Positions 17,174 through 26,848 of a stretch of DNA of 64,000 nt are shown here, piece after piece. The notes under the pieces were generated by a model. It did no database searches, was not told the DNA's origin, and was given only the letters and a program-made list of their open reading frames with translations. The position numbers were made by a program, and so were the translations under genes. Position 1 is the stretch's first letter; every line of letters starts with the position of its first letter. Source of the stretch: Dysgonomonas gadei ATCC BAA-286 (GTDB lineage Bacteria; Bacteroidota; Bacteroidia; Bacteroidales; Dysgonomonadaceae); the NCBI RefSeq assembly GCF_000213555.1, contig NZ_GL891980.1:372001-436000 (forward strand). The letters run 5' to 3'.

Positions 17174-18007
17174 TTATTGTTTCAAGCGGAATACAATCGG
17201 AAGGGTAAAGTAAACCGGTACATTCAAACCGTTTTGCTTACCTGGAATCCATTTAGGCATCGCTTTTACAACCCTTACAGCTTCTTTATCACAAGATGGG
17301 TCGATACCACGAATTACCGTTACATCAGAGATTGCACCTGTTTTGGTAACAACGAAACGAATAGTAACACGTCCTTGTATTCCTGATTCCTGAGCTACAA
17401 CCGGATATTTCAGATTATCATTGATAAATCTGTGCATCTCAGTTTCACCTCCGGGGAAGCTAGGCATCTGCTCTACTGTAACGAATGGTTTTTCTTCCAC
17501 AGGTTTTTCTTCCACAATTTGCTTGTGCTCTCTCAACTCTGCGATATCGATACCATGTTTGTCGTCAGTACCTTTTACATCAGCTACTGAAATCTGGATT
17601 TTAGTTTCCTGAATCTCATCCTGGCCTACCATTTTCTCTTCAGCTACTTCTTCGTCCTTCGCAATTGTCGGTGGAACGAATTTCACTGTTGTTTTCAACG
17701 GTGGTGGCGGTGGAGCTGTTTCCTGTTTAATAATGTTCTCTTCCGGAATTTCTTGTTCTACCGGAATATTAGACATCTCATATGCCTCATCCATTGGTCC
17801 GCCTTGGTTCTGCGTAAGCTTTTTGATTTCACTTACCAATCCTGGTAAAGCAGAAACAAAACCCGCAAATACACAAACGACAAGGAATGCTACGATATGC
17901 CTCTTCGAAGATGATTGACGTAGTCTGTAGGCACCATACTGTTTGTTTTTCCCTTCAAAAACTACATCACACCATTCTGCGGAATTTAATCTGATATCTT
18001 TTGACAT
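17174..18007 (-). CDS. tonB: TonB energy transducer
   Basis: 277 residues. Cytoplasmic N-terminus of the Bacteroidetes type (LNSAEWCDVVFEGKNKQYGA, then YRLRQSS), transmembrane helix about 36-54, a periplasmic Pro/Glu/Val-rich linker (APPPPPLKTTVKFVPP about 98-113, repeated VEEKPVEEKP) and a C-terminal TonB domain (about 190-277; YPVVAQESGIQGRVTIRFVV, VVKAMPKWIPGKQNG). Transfers proton-motive force from ExbBD to outer-membrane TonB-dependent receptors. Confidence 0.95.
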   Translation of the reverse strand: MSKDIRLNSAEWCDVVFEGKNKQYGAYRLRQSSSKRHIVAFLVVCVFAGFVSALPGLVSEIKKLTQNQGGPMDEAYEMSNIPVEQEIPEENIIKQETAPPPPPLKTTVKFVPPTIAKDEEVAEEKMVGQDEIQETKIQISVADVKGTDDKHGIDIAELREHKQIVEEKPVEEKPFVTVEQMPSFPGGETEMHRFINDNLKYPVVAQESGIQGRVTIRFVVTKTGAISDVTVIRGIDPSCDKEAVRVVKAMPKWIPGKQNGLNVPVYFTLPIVFRLKQ

Positions 18008-18031
18008 AATTTACTCCTTTTTATAATGTGA

Positions 18032-18691
18032 TTACTTTTTTGGTGGTGCTGCCTGTGCCCCATAAGCTCCCTTAGTCTTGAGATTCTCCAGAAGGAATTG
18101 GTCCCCCTCGGTCATATCCACGATAGCATATTTGTCAATACTGCAAATCTGCATTTCATCCAGAGCATCTACAAGATTTGCATAATTAGCGTCGGCAGTA
18201 GGTTTTATTACAACAACCTGTCCATCTTTATCGCCTTTTATTTCTTTAGATCTTGTTTGAAACTCTTCGTCAGACATTTTTTTGTTAGTCACAAATTTTT
18301 CATGTTTGAGTTCCTTCATTTTTGCAACAATACTTTTGTTTCTGTCCAAAAGCAGCGCACGAAGGCCTTCCGGTGAAAAATCCGTTTCTTTCAAAGTTGT
18401 ATAATCTTCATAATTCGGTATACCTGTATAATAATATACCTTATTATTTTCTCCTAATATAAGGGTGATTGCTTTTGATTCCTTCACCTTTACTTCTTCA
18501 TCTTCGTTCAGTTTCTCATTGGTAGGCATCGCGATATCCATCACCTGCGGTTTACTCAATGTTGTACAGAACATAAAGAATGTGATCAAAAGCATGTTCA
18601 TGTCTACCATGGGGGTAAAGTCTACCCTTAGGGTCTCTTTTTTAGGTTTCCCTTTTTTTACTTCTCCTCCACCGGTATCTATTGAAGCCAT
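18032..18691 (-). CDS. exbD: ExbD/TolR biopolymer transport protein (second copy)
   Basis: 219 residues; single N-terminal transmembrane helix (about 26-46) with the conserved Asp in DFTPMVDMNMLLITFFMF, followed by a periplasmic domain. Forms the stator with ExbB. Longer than typical ExbD (about 140) because of a periplasmic insertion (LKHEKFVTNKKMSDEEFQTR). Starts 35 bases after the first exbD, and tonB follows 24 bases later. Confidence 0.92.
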   Translation of the reverse strand: MASIDTGGGEVKKGKPKKETLRVDFTPMVDMNMLLITFFMFCTTLSKPQVMDIAMPTNEKLNEDEEVKVKESKAITLILGENNKVYYYTGIPNYEDYTTLKETDFSPEGLRALLLDRNKSIVAKMKELKHEKFVTNKKMSDEEFQTRSKEIKGDKDGQVVVIKPTADANYANLVDALDEMQICSIDKYAIVDMTEGDQFLLENLKTKGAYGAQAAPPKK

Positions 18692-18726
18692 AATCTTTTC
18701 TTTTTAAAAATTTTTAAATTTGATTA

Positions 18727-19338
18727 TTACAAGCCTTCCGGCATTTTCTTGAGAGTCGTAATTAGGCTATATCTGTTCTCTTTCATTCCTACCAATATCT
18801 TCAGTACTTTATCCACTTCAGGATATGCAGTCTGCTGATCTGATTTGATAGCAAGTTGTAGATTTTCACCGCCTATTTCGCGTGCATGTTTCACCCAACG
18901 GGTCAACTGATTGTTGGTACTGTCGGTTGGAACACCCATTTTTTTGATTTCTTCATCTTGCGCACTCAATGGCTTGTCTAAGAAAGCAGACATTCTACTC
19001 ATAGGCACCCCGATATGTGATTGCTCTACGAAAGATCTTATCTGTTTGTCGTTAAACGTAATACCATAGTCTTGCCCCATCAACTGTAATACCGATTTTT
19101 TGGTATTAGCATCGTCTAAATTCAAAAATACCCGTCCTTCTGTGTCTATTAATATTGTTAATACATTACTTTCAGAGACCTTACGTTCGGATACTGATGC
19201 CGGCGTCAATACTGTTACCGGTTCTTTAGGGATAAATGTTGCTGTAAGCATGAAGAATGTGAGCAAGAGTACAGTAACATCACTCATCGCGGTCATGTCG
19301 ATGAACGTGCTCTGTTTTTTTACCTTAATCTTTCCCAT
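18727..19338 (-). CDS. exbD: ExbD/TolR biopolymer transport protein (first copy)
   Basis: 203 residues; transmembrane helix about 12-35 with the proton-carrying Asp region STFIDMTAMSDVTVLLLTFF, then a periplasmic domain of about 165 residues. It differs clearly from the second ExbD, so the two probably form a hetero-dimer in the stator, as proposed for Bacteroidetes with paired exbD genes. Lies 67 bases after exbB. Confidence 0.92.
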   Translation of the reverse strand: MGKIKVKKQSTFIDMTAMSDVTVLLLTFFMLTATFIPKEPVTVLTPASVSERKVSESNVLTILIDTEGRVFLNLDDANTKKSVLQLMGQDYGITFNDKQIRSFVEQSHIGVPMSRMSAFLDKPLSAQDEEIKKMGVPTDSTNNQLTRWVKHAREIGGENLQLAIKSDQQTAYPEVDKVLKILVGMKENRYSLITTLKKMPEGL

Positions 19339-19405
19339 CTTCTTGTTTTTACTTATTAGAGTAGAATTTCACAGAAATTCCACAAATTATTCCGAAAAAT
19401 TTTAA

Positions 19406-20227
19406 TTATTTAGCTAAGCCACCGTGTAAATTAGTGTAAGTCTGGCCAATAGCAAAACCCACTTCGTCTACAGCGTTAGTCATATCTTCAACTTTTCCGG
19501 AGAAGTAAGAATAAGAAATAATAGCACAAGCACCTGTACCGATACCCATTGCAGTATTCATAAGTGCCTCAGAGATACCGAGTGCCAATACTGTAGAGTC
19601 TGGAGCTCCTTCTTGCGCCATCGCACCAAACGACTTGATCATACCAAGTACCGTTCCGAATAGTCCCATCAACGTACCTAATGTAGAGATAGTAGCGATA
19701 ACTGACAAGTTTTGTTGTAAATATGGAAGTTCCAATGTTGTAGCTTCTTCAATTTCTTTCTGAATGATTGCAGCTTTTTCGTCATTGTGCAGGTCTGTCA
19801 ATTTCTCAACATCTGCATATCTGATCAAACCAGCTTTAAGGATATTAGCAACCGAACCTTTTTGCTCGTCACAAAGCTTAGATGCACCAGCGATATCACC
19901 AGCTTCTAATTTAGCTTTTGCGTTCATCACAAATTTAGCTGTACTTCCTTTACCGCTAGCTCTGTTCAATGCGAAAAATCTTTCAACAGAAAGAGTAAAT
20001 ACTGTAAGCAACAATGTGATTACGATTGGAATTACCCATCCACCTTGATAAAGGGTACCCAGTATGTTTCCTCCTATCGGATGACCTTTTTCGTCGAAGT
20101 TACTGTCTGCACCTGCTACCAGATAGAAGAATAGGTGAGCTACGATAGCACATCCAATAACTACTACAAAAGCTGAAACACCTTTTGATCTAGGCTTTTT
20201 GTTCGATTGTTGTTTTTTAGTTTCCAT
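19406..20227 (-). CDS. exbB: MotA/TolQ/ExbB proton channel family protein
   Basis: 273 residues with an N-terminal basic tail, a first helix (about 17-39), a second (about 59-82, GGWVIPIVITLLLTVFTLSV), and the conserved pair of helices (about 176-205, LPYLQQNLSVIATISTLGTL, and 218-250, ALGISEALMNTAMGIGTGAC) typical of ExbB/TolQ. The first gene of the operon; it powers TonB. I found no clear TAnnTTTG box in the 405-base gap upstream. Confidence 0.95.
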   Translation of the reverse strand: METKKQQSNKKPRSKGVSAFVVVIGCAIVAHLFFYLVAGADSNFDEKGHPIGGNILGTLYQGGWVIPIVITLLLTVFTLSVERFFALNRASGKGSTAKFVMNAKAKLEAGDIAGASKLCDEQKGSVANILKAGLIRYADVEKLTDLHNDEKAAIIQKEIEEATTLELPYLQQNLSVIATISTLGTLMGLFGTVLGMIKSFGAMAQEGAPDSTVLALGISEALMNTAMGIGTGACAIISYSYFSGKVEDMTNAVDEVGFAIGQTYTNLHGGLAK

Positions 20228-20632
20228 AATGATAATAAATAATTTAAGTTTAGTGAATCAATTTTTTGTTTTATAATTGTTATACATTCAATATTTCAAA
20301 CTCAAAAAAAGCCATTCAGGGCGTCAATTTAGGTTACAAATATACTATTCCGTTTTATCTTTCAATGTATTTTGTTCCAAAATTGCACTCCGACTAACGC
20401 TTTCAGTTAAATATAACGTAAAAAATAGGTTTTTATTTTTCGAAAAAAACAACTCTATAAAAATTATTACTAATAAATTCAAAGGTCTATATATCTGTAT
20501 ACGTGGAGTTTCTACATCTAGATGTGTCCACTAGGTATTAAATCTGCAAAATATTCCATTATTCCAGCTAACAAAAATAGAATTAAAAATGATTCTACAC
20601 AATTAAAAAATATAAAAAAAGTCTTATTAAAT
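20228..20632. other. 405-base intergenic region between exbB and aspartate kinase
   Basis: A+T-rich. It must hold the exb operon promoter, but I see no clean consensus. A GTGGA...TCCAC dyad (20503-20531) encloses the perfect palindrome ACATCTAGATGT (20514-20525). Nothing else is recognised. Confidence 0.4.
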
Positions 20633-22018
20633 CTATTTATCTATGCATAATTCATCATTAAGCGCTATTACAGCGTCATTGTAAAATTCTCTTTTTATTA
20701 CAAACTGCATATTTACCTGGCGCAATGACTGCCCGAAACTTTCCACATTAATACCCCTGTCAAACAATGCTTTTGCCGCTCTGTATAAAAATCCCGGCAA
20801 TGCGATATTGGTACCCATGGCACAAACCAAAGCCACCCGCTCAACGACTACCTGATAGAAATTCTGCTCTAGTTCGGCAATCAGTTCACGCGATTTATAA
20901 TTATCCCACACTATGTTAGTTATAGAGTTGGCGTTAGTCGATTTTAGTATATAACTTACTCCATACTTGGCAAATATCTGCATTATTTTAAGGTCGAATC
21001 CGACTTCTCCTACCATCATGGGGTCGTGTACCTCGATTGCCAGTACTTTATTTGTACCTGAAACGATCTCTATTTTAGGCACTTCCGACACATAATCCCT
21101 TGTTATTAAAGTACCGGGATGCTCCGGCTCGAATGTATTCTTTATACGGATATCTATATTAGCTAATTCCAATGGTTTAGCTGCCTTTGGATGAATTGCC
21201 TCCATCCCGATATCAGCCAACTGGTCTGCTATAATATAATTTGTTCGCCCCACAGGAACGGTTTTTTCAACCCCCACAATATTAGGATCGGCACTCGAAA
21301 GATGGTATTCTTTATGTATAATAGCCTCATTGGCGTGCACCTCTACGGCCACTTTACTGAAAGTAACTTCTGTATAACCACGGTCGAAAGCACGCATAAT
21401 TCCTTCTGTACCCTTAGTATATCCGGTAGTTATACATAAGTCTTTGCTAAAGTCAACCCCTTTGAATGCCCTGTGTATTCGTTCATCGATAGTCAGCGGC
21501 AATGAGTCGTTAAACCCACACAGGTCTATAAACCGCGCCGATATACCATTATTATTGAGTATATTAACTGAATTCCAAGCTGAATGCGCTTCACCCAGCG
21601 AAGCCAGGATCTCACGTGCAGCCAGACAGATATCATCTGCGTTTACATAACCCGATGCCATCACTTTGCTCAAGCTGTGCAACATGGTCTTAGCCTGCTT
21701 GATACGATAAGTGATAAACTCACGGGCTTCGAGTTGGTCCAGACCTATTTCTTCGAAACCTTTATTTATCAGCAACAGGCGCTGACACAGACTATCGAGT
21801 CCTATACTATAATCGCTGTTTTCGAGAAATTGCACATACACACCAGGCTCACCCGTTTTTTTGTGCTCCAACAGCCAGTTAGTCACATTATTATACGCCG
21901 ACACCACAAATATACGGCTATACATTTCGTCAGGTGTTCTTTTTCCCACAATCACGTTTTCCAGTACATCTTTAAACTGGGACATGGAGGTTCCGCCAAT
22001 TTTCTCTACTGTAAGCAT
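20633..22018 (-). CDS. lysC: aspartate kinase
   Basis: 461 residues; phosphorylates aspartate, the first step to lysine, threonine and methionine. N-terminal kinase signature is KIGGTSM (6-12, consensus K-F/Y-GG-T/S-S), with ITTGYTKGTEGIMRAFDRGY in the ATP/aspartate region, and about 150 C-terminal residues with ACT regulatory domains (KIMQIFAKYGVSYIL; AAKALFDRGINVESFGQS). No homoserine dehydrogenase domain is fused. A minus-strand TATTTTTG box at 22054-22061 may be the promoter. Confidence 0.88.
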   Translation of the reverse strand: MLTVEKIGGTSMSQFKDVLENVIVGKRTPDEMYSRIFVVSAYNNVTNWLLEHKKTGEPGVYVQFLENSDYSIGLDSLCQRLLLINKGFEEIGLDQLEAREFITYRIKQAKTMLHSLSKVMASGYVNADDICLAAREILASLGEAHSAWNSVNILNNNGISARFIDLCGFNDSLPLTIDERIHRAFKGVDFSKDLCITTGYTKGTEGIMRAFDRGYTEVTFSKVAVEVHANEAIIHKEYHLSSADPNIVGVEKTVPVGRTNYIIADQLADIGMEAIHPKAAKPLELANIDIRIKNTFEPEHPGTLITRDYVSEVPKIEIVSGTNKVLAIEVHDPMMVGEVGFDLKIMQIFAKYGVSYILKSTNANSITNIVWDNYKSRELIAELEQNFYQVVVERVALVCAMGTNIALPGFLYRAAKALFDRGINVESFGQSLRQVNMQFVIKREFYNDAVIALNDELCIDK

Positions 22019-22210
22019 TTTATTATTTAAGACTTCAACTTTTTTAAACTGCGCAAAAATAATAAAATTATCCTATTCTCTACTCATTTATAGAATATTG
22101 TCATCTTTTTATAACAAAAATTTAACCTTAAGTGAAAATGATATACCCGGTAAATAATAATTCTGATATATTTGTAATCATTTTAACTATGTTAATTAAC
22201 GAATATCCAG

Positions 22211-24664
22211 ATGAATCACCTTTACATTCTCATTCTCTTAATCTTATCTTTCGCATACATACCTGTATCTGCACAGAATTTCAAAGGTAAGATCACTGAC
22301 AAGTCGGGAGAACCATTGTATGGAAGCTCCATATATATTAAGGAAGTAAATCAGGGGCTGGTATGTAACGACGATGGATTTTATCAGACAAATCTCCCTA
22401 TCGGCAGCTACAATGTAGAGTATAAATGCCTGGGGTTTAAAAGGGAGGAACGGAAAATACAAATAAGAGGGAATGAGACCCTCTCTATGGATATTACACT
22501 GGAAGAAAATCCATACACTCTAAAAGAAGTCACTGTCTCCAACAATGAAGACCCCGCTTACCCTATTATCAGAAAAGCGATAGAAAAGGCACCTTTATAT
22601 GCAGGAGCAATAAAAGAATACACCGCTGATGTATATATAAAAGGAAACGGGGAAATATTAAAAGTCGGCTCTCTGGTCGACAGATTGTCGAAAAATGCAG
22701 AAGGAATTAAATTATCGGAGTTACAAAACCAGATATTTGTGCAGGAATCTTTTAGTGAAGTACAATTCACCTCCCCGGATAAGTATAAACAAACGGTAAA
22801 AGCATTTTCGAGCAGCATTCCCGACAATCTGGATGCAAAAGATGCGATGGGTGTCATACAATCATCCCTATATATGCCTAAGGCCGGTATGTTTATATCC
22901 CCGCTAAATCCCAAAGCCTTTACTTACTACAGGTTCAGGTATGAGGGCTTCTTCGAAGACGGCGATGCAACCGTAAATAAAATCAAAGTAGAGCCGAAAA
23001 TGAAAGACCCCATATTATATAGCGGATATATCTATATTGCCGATAATACATGGCATATTTATTCCGCCGAGCTGACCAGTAATGTATATGGTGTAAAGGA
23101 GGATCATTCCATCACTTATCAGGAATTGAAAGAGAATGCTTTTCTGCCCGTTTCTTATCTTATAAATTCGAATATAGATATATTGGGTAATAAATTCACA
23201 TTCAACTACTACGCCTCACTGAGATATAAGGATATAGAGATTAATAAAGAAATAGCCAAAGAACTTGCTGAAAAGAAAAAAACGAAGAAAAGAGATTTCG
23301 AGATAAAAAGAGATTCTCTTTACAAAACGGAATCAGATAGCCTTGCCACCAAACGTGACTCGGCATATTGGGCAAACATACGCGTGATACCGTTGGAAGA
23401 GAGGGAAATAGTAAGTTATGTAAAAAAAGATTCCATACAGCAGCATATCGATTCGGTACGCAAAGATCATCACAATTCCAAATTCTCTTTCACGGATGTT
23501 TTCAGCGGAGGTAAAATTGGCGGCGATTCTACCCGCTTCACATTCAAATTTGATGGTTTACTGCTCGGAGTACCGGAATACAACTTCGTTGACGGGTTAT
23601 GGCTGGGACAGAAATTCGATCTGAGCACCAAAATCGGGAAAAATAACCGACTAAGTATATCACCTTATATATATTATACTACTTCGCGAAAAAGAATAGT
23701 CGGAGGTGGAGACATCAATCTGCTCTACTCCCGTATGAAGATGGGCGAACTGATAATTTCGGGAGGTTCGGTCAGTGAAGACTTCAATCCTACGGGTATA
23801 CACAGGTTCAATAATGCAACTAACTCCCTGATAAAAGGGAGAAACTACAATCATTTTTATCAGAACGATTATATATCTGTGGTCAATAATATTGAGCTTA
23901 TTCACGGACTGACGCTCATAACAGGAATTGAAACGGCAAAACGCTCGGGCTTGTCAAATCATACTGATTATACCTGGGGCAGGAAAAGCGGGATAACTCC
24001 CAATATGTTTTCGGGCGATCGCTTCGACAGAACAGCTTATAATATAGGAGTAGATTATATTCCATATGTATATTACACACTGAACGACGGCGTGAAAAAA
24101 TATCAAAGGATCACCTCTCCTGTATTCTTCATCAGATATAGTGAGGCTTTTGCTTCGTGGCAGACAAATAATTCGAAATACAGGAAATTAAGGCTGGGAA
24201 TATATCAGCAACTCAGGTTAAGCGAATTCTCCCGTTTCGGTTATCACATCGAAGGAGGAGCATTCTTGGGCAATAAGGATAAAATGCATTTTGCCGACTT
24301 CCAGCAGTTCAATACATCGGACATAACCATCAGCCTGAGATCGCCGTTCACTTCGTTTATGTTACTCGATAACTATACAGCGTCGACCAATAAGCACTGG
24401 CTAAAAGGCGAATTCAACTACGACAGCAACTATTTGTTCCTGAAACGCCTGCCTTTTCTGCAAGGTAAAATGTTCACAGAAAGCCTTCACCTGAAAAATT
24501 TATATACCCCGGATATGAAGCTATATTCGGAAATAGGCTATTCCATCAATATAACGCGCCTTTTAAATTTCGGGACATTCGCTTCTTTCAGAAAAGCCGA
24601 ATATCAGGACTTTGGAATCCGTATCATGTTCGATTTGGAAAAGTCGAAGAAATTATTCAAGTAA
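22211..24664 (+). CDS. DUF5686 / carboxypeptidase-regulatory-like outer-membrane protein
   Basis: 817 residues with a signal peptide ending in VSAQ. Residues about 24-105 are a CarboxypepD_reg-like (CNA-B type) domain: GKITDKSGEPLYGSSIYIKE, VEYKCLGFKREERKI. The remaining 700 residues are DUF5686, with a helical stretch (about 345-410, charged, KELAEKKKTKKRDFEIKRDS) and a long C-terminal beta-rich part with many Tyr/Phe strands, consistent with an outer-membrane barrel. Function unknown. A TATATTTG box at 22167-22174 is a plausible promoter. Confidence 0.88.
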   Translation: MNHLYILILLILSFAYIPVSAQNFKGKITDKSGEPLYGSSIYIKEVNQGLVCNDDGFYQTNLPIGSYNVEYKCLGFKREERKIQIRGNETLSMDITLEENPYTLKEVTVSNNEDPAYPIIRKAIEKAPLYAGAIKEYTADVYIKGNGEILKVGSLVDRLSKNAEGIKLSELQNQIFVQESFSEVQFTSPDKYKQTVKAFSSSIPDNLDAKDAMGVIQSSLYMPKAGMFISPLNPKAFTYYRFRYEGFFEDGDATVNKIKVEPKMKDPILYSGYIYIADNTWHIYSAELTSNVYGVKEDHSITYQELKENAFLPVSYLINSNIDILGNKFTFNYYASLRYKDIEINKEIAKELAEKKKTKKRDFEIKRDSLYKTESDSLATKRDSAYWANIRVIPLEEREIVSYVKKDSIQQHIDSVRKDHHNSKFSFTDVFSGGKIGGDSTRFTFKFDGLLLGVPEYNFVDGLWLGQKFDLSTKIGKNNRLSISPYIYYTTSRKRIVGGGDINLLYSRMKMGELIISGGSVSEDFNPTGIHRFNNATNSLIKGRNYNHFYQNDYISVVNNIELIHGLTLITGIETAKRSGLSNHTDYTWGRKSGITPNMFSGDRFDRTAYNIGVDYIPYVYYTLNDGVKKYQRITSPVFFIRYSEAFASWQTNNSKYRKLRLGIYQQLRLSEFSRFGYHIEGGAFLGNKDKMHFADFQQFNTSDITISLRSPFTSFMLLDNYTASTNKHWLKGEFNYDSNYLFLKRLPFLQGKMFTESLHLKNLYTPDMKLYSEIGYSINITRLLNFGTFASFRKAEYQDFGIRIMFDLEKSKKLFK

Positions 24665-24760
24665 GGATCACGAGGCATAAGGGAATTAAAAATTCAGGTT
24701 TGCGCTTACCTGTATTTTATTTCTTGTAAATTTGCACTTCATAAAATTCAGCAACAAATA

Positions 24761-25669
24761 ATGGCTTCATTCAAATCGTGGATATCGGCACTCCGGCCCC
24801 GCACCTTATTTCTGGCTGTGGCAACGGCACTGTGCGGCAGCGGAATAGCATACAGCACCGGAAATTTCAGTATTTCCGTCTGCATACTTACTATGCTGAT
24901 AGCAACCATCCTTCAGTTATTATCCAACATGGCAAACGATTTAGGGGATTACCAGCATGGTACCGATATCACCGGCGAACGTGTAGGCCCTCAGCGCACA
25001 GTGCAAAGCGGAGCTATCACTCCCGGACAGATGAAAAACGCCATTATGACAGCAATCGGCGTAGCTGCAATTGTCGGCATACTCCTTATATATATAGCAC
25101 TCCAATTTATGGACTGGAAATATATCGTTCTATTCCTGGCTCTGGGAGCTGCCAGCATTATAGCGGCAATAAAATATACAGCAGGTAAAAATCCGTATGG
25201 ATATAAAGGGCTGGGCGATATATTCTCTTTTACTTTTTTCGGATTGGTTTCGGTAGTAGGTACTTATTTTCTGCATACCCATGTAGTCGATTTTATGCCA
25301 TGGCTTCCTGCAACCGGACTGGGGCTATTAACTATAGCTGTACTCAACCTGAACAATATGCGGGATATGGAGAATGATAAGAACTCGGGTAAAATAACGA
25401 TTCCGGTACGTATCGGCTTCAGGAATGCGAAGTACTATCATGCTTTCCTTACATTCGGCGCGCTAGCCTGTTTTACTCTATATTCAATCCTCTATACGAC
25501 CCACTGGTACCAGTATCTGTACCTGTTGTGCTTCTTTGTCTTCGTCAAACTGCTGATAAATATATTTCGTATCACAGAGAACCGCCTGCTCGACCCCTAC
25601 CTCAAATATACATCTATGGGCACATTCGTTTTGTCCGTTTGTTTCATTATATGTATCAATCTGCAATGA
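24761..25669 (+). CDS. menA: 1,4-dihydroxy-2-naphthoate polyprenyltransferase
   Basis: 302 residues, UbiA superfamily, makes demethylmenaquinone in the membrane. First Asp-rich motif NMANDLGDYQHGTD (about 57-70), second region NLNNMRDMENDKNSGK (about 196-211), and about eight or nine transmembrane helices. Promoter box TAAATTTG at 24727-24734. Its stop overlaps the next start by ATGA. Confidence 0.94.
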   Translation: MASFKSWISALRPRTLFLAVATALCGSGIAYSTGNFSISVCILTMLIATILQLLSNMANDLGDYQHGTDITGERVGPQRTVQSGAITPGQMKNAIMTAIGVAAIVGILLIYIALQFMDWKYIVLFLALGAASIIAAIKYTAGKNPYGYKGLGDIFSFTFFGLVSVVGTYFLHTHVVDFMPWLPATGLGLLTIAVLNLNNMRDMENDKNSGKITIPVRIGFRNAKYYHAFLTFGALACFTLYSILYTTHWYQYLYLLCFFVFVKLLINIFRITENRLLDPYLKYTSMGTFVLSVCFIICINLQ

Positions 25670-26157
25670 AAAAAATAGGTCTTTTATCCGATACCCATAG
25701 CTGGTGGGATGACAAATACGAAAAATACTTTGCCGAATGTGACGAGATATGGCATGCCGGTGACATCGGCTCTATGAGTCTTGCCCTGCGCTTCGAAGAC
25801 TTTAAACCATTCCGGGCTGTATATGGAAATATCGACGACAGCAAAATACGGGCAGCATACCCCGAGTTCCTGCGATTTACTCTGGAAGGGGTGGACGTAC
25901 TGATGACACATATAGGAGGTTACCCGGGAAAGTACGATCCACGGGCCCGCTCCGTTCTATTCGCCAACCCGCCCAAGTTATTTATCTGCGGGCATTCGCA
26001 TATATTGAAGGTGATGTTCGACAAAAAGCTGAACTGTCTGCATATAAATCCCGGAGCTGCCGGAAAATACGGATTTCATAAGGTAAGAACGCTGATACGC
26101 TTTGTATTGAATGAAGGTAATATTTCCGATTTGGAAGTAATAGAGTTGAAGGATTAA
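25666..26157 (+). CDS. YfcE/MJ0936-type metallophosphoesterase
   Basis: 163 residues from the ATG that overlaps the menA stop. Metal-binding motifs: LLSDTHSW (DxH, about 7-12), HAGDIG (GD, about 34-39), YGNIDD (GNxD, about 55-60), MTHIGG (about 85), and CGHSHI (GHxH, about 111-116). Small calcineurin-like phosphodiesterase; substrate unknown. Coupled translation with menA does not by itself imply a shared pathway. Confidence 0.92.
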   Translation: MKKIGLLSDTHSWWDDKYEKYFAECDEIWHAGDIGSMSLALRFEDFKPFRAVYGNIDDSKIRAAYPEFLRFTLEGVDVLMTHIGGYPGKYDPRARSVLFANPPKLFICGHSHILKVMFDKKLNCLHINPGAAGKYGFHKVRTLIRFVLNEGNISDLEVIELKD

Positions 26158-26188
26158 AGTAGTACTCCCTCTCAACCAGATAATTGAG

Positions 26189-26229
26189 AATGCCTTTGGC
26201 CAAATTGAAAAATCCCTGCCAATGGCATT
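26189..26229 (+). terminator. possible terminator of the menA-phosphoesterase unit
   Basis: AATGCCTTTGG and CCAATGGCATT pair (one T-T mismatch) across a 19-base loop and are followed by TTTC. Located 32 bases past the stop; moderate support. Confidence 0.4.
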
Positions 26230-26680
26230 TTCATATATAACTTTATCTATGTATATAGCTATTAGCCTTTAGCTGATAGCTATTAGCTCTTTGAAAAAAT
26301 GAACTAGCAGATTTGAAACATCGTTCAACGGAACGAAGTGTAGTTAAAATTAGCATATTAGCAAATGAATGAAGTAGTGTTACCTTTGTTACTTTTTAAC
26401 AAGTAGTAAGTTTTAAGTACTAAGTTGAAAGTTATACGAGATACAAGTTGTTAGCTGATGACTGTTTACCGGAAAGTCACTTATGCGATAGCTTAAGCTA
26501 ACGGCTAATAGCTATCAGCTAAAAGCTGAAATATGTGTTATCTTTGTTACCTTTTAACAAGTAATGAGTTTTAAGTAATAAGCAATAAGTTGAAGAACTG
26601 TATTTCTGTTAACTGATGACTGCTAACTGTTGACTGTAAAAACTGTTACCTTTGTTACCTTTTTTATTTAAGTATAAAGG
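26230..26680 (+). repeat. intergenic mosaic repeat, copy A
   Basis: Non-coding. Built from short-period degenerate units (TTAGCATA-like octamers, TGTTACCTT nonamers, CTAACTG-like heptamers). Bases 26382-26464 are identical, or nearly so, to the inverted complement of the 36.4-kb region, and 26619-26667 again match copies B and C. It occupies most of the 691-base gap before grpE. Confidence 0.75.
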
Positions 26681-26848
26681 AATAACCCGGAGTTTTTATA
26701 ACCCGGCGACATCAATACATTAATTTTTGCAACTTTGGCAAGCCTTTTGCTCTAAATAAAATACATAATTAGACAAAGGCAGATCAAACGACAAGGATTT
26801 GCCGTATATCTTTTTGTAATAAACTATGAATAAAATAGATACTAAGAT

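Noticed and set aside
17051..17386. plus-strand frame in the tonB/small-gene spacer
   Set aside because: Antisense overlap with tonB and its small neighbour; no family resemblance.
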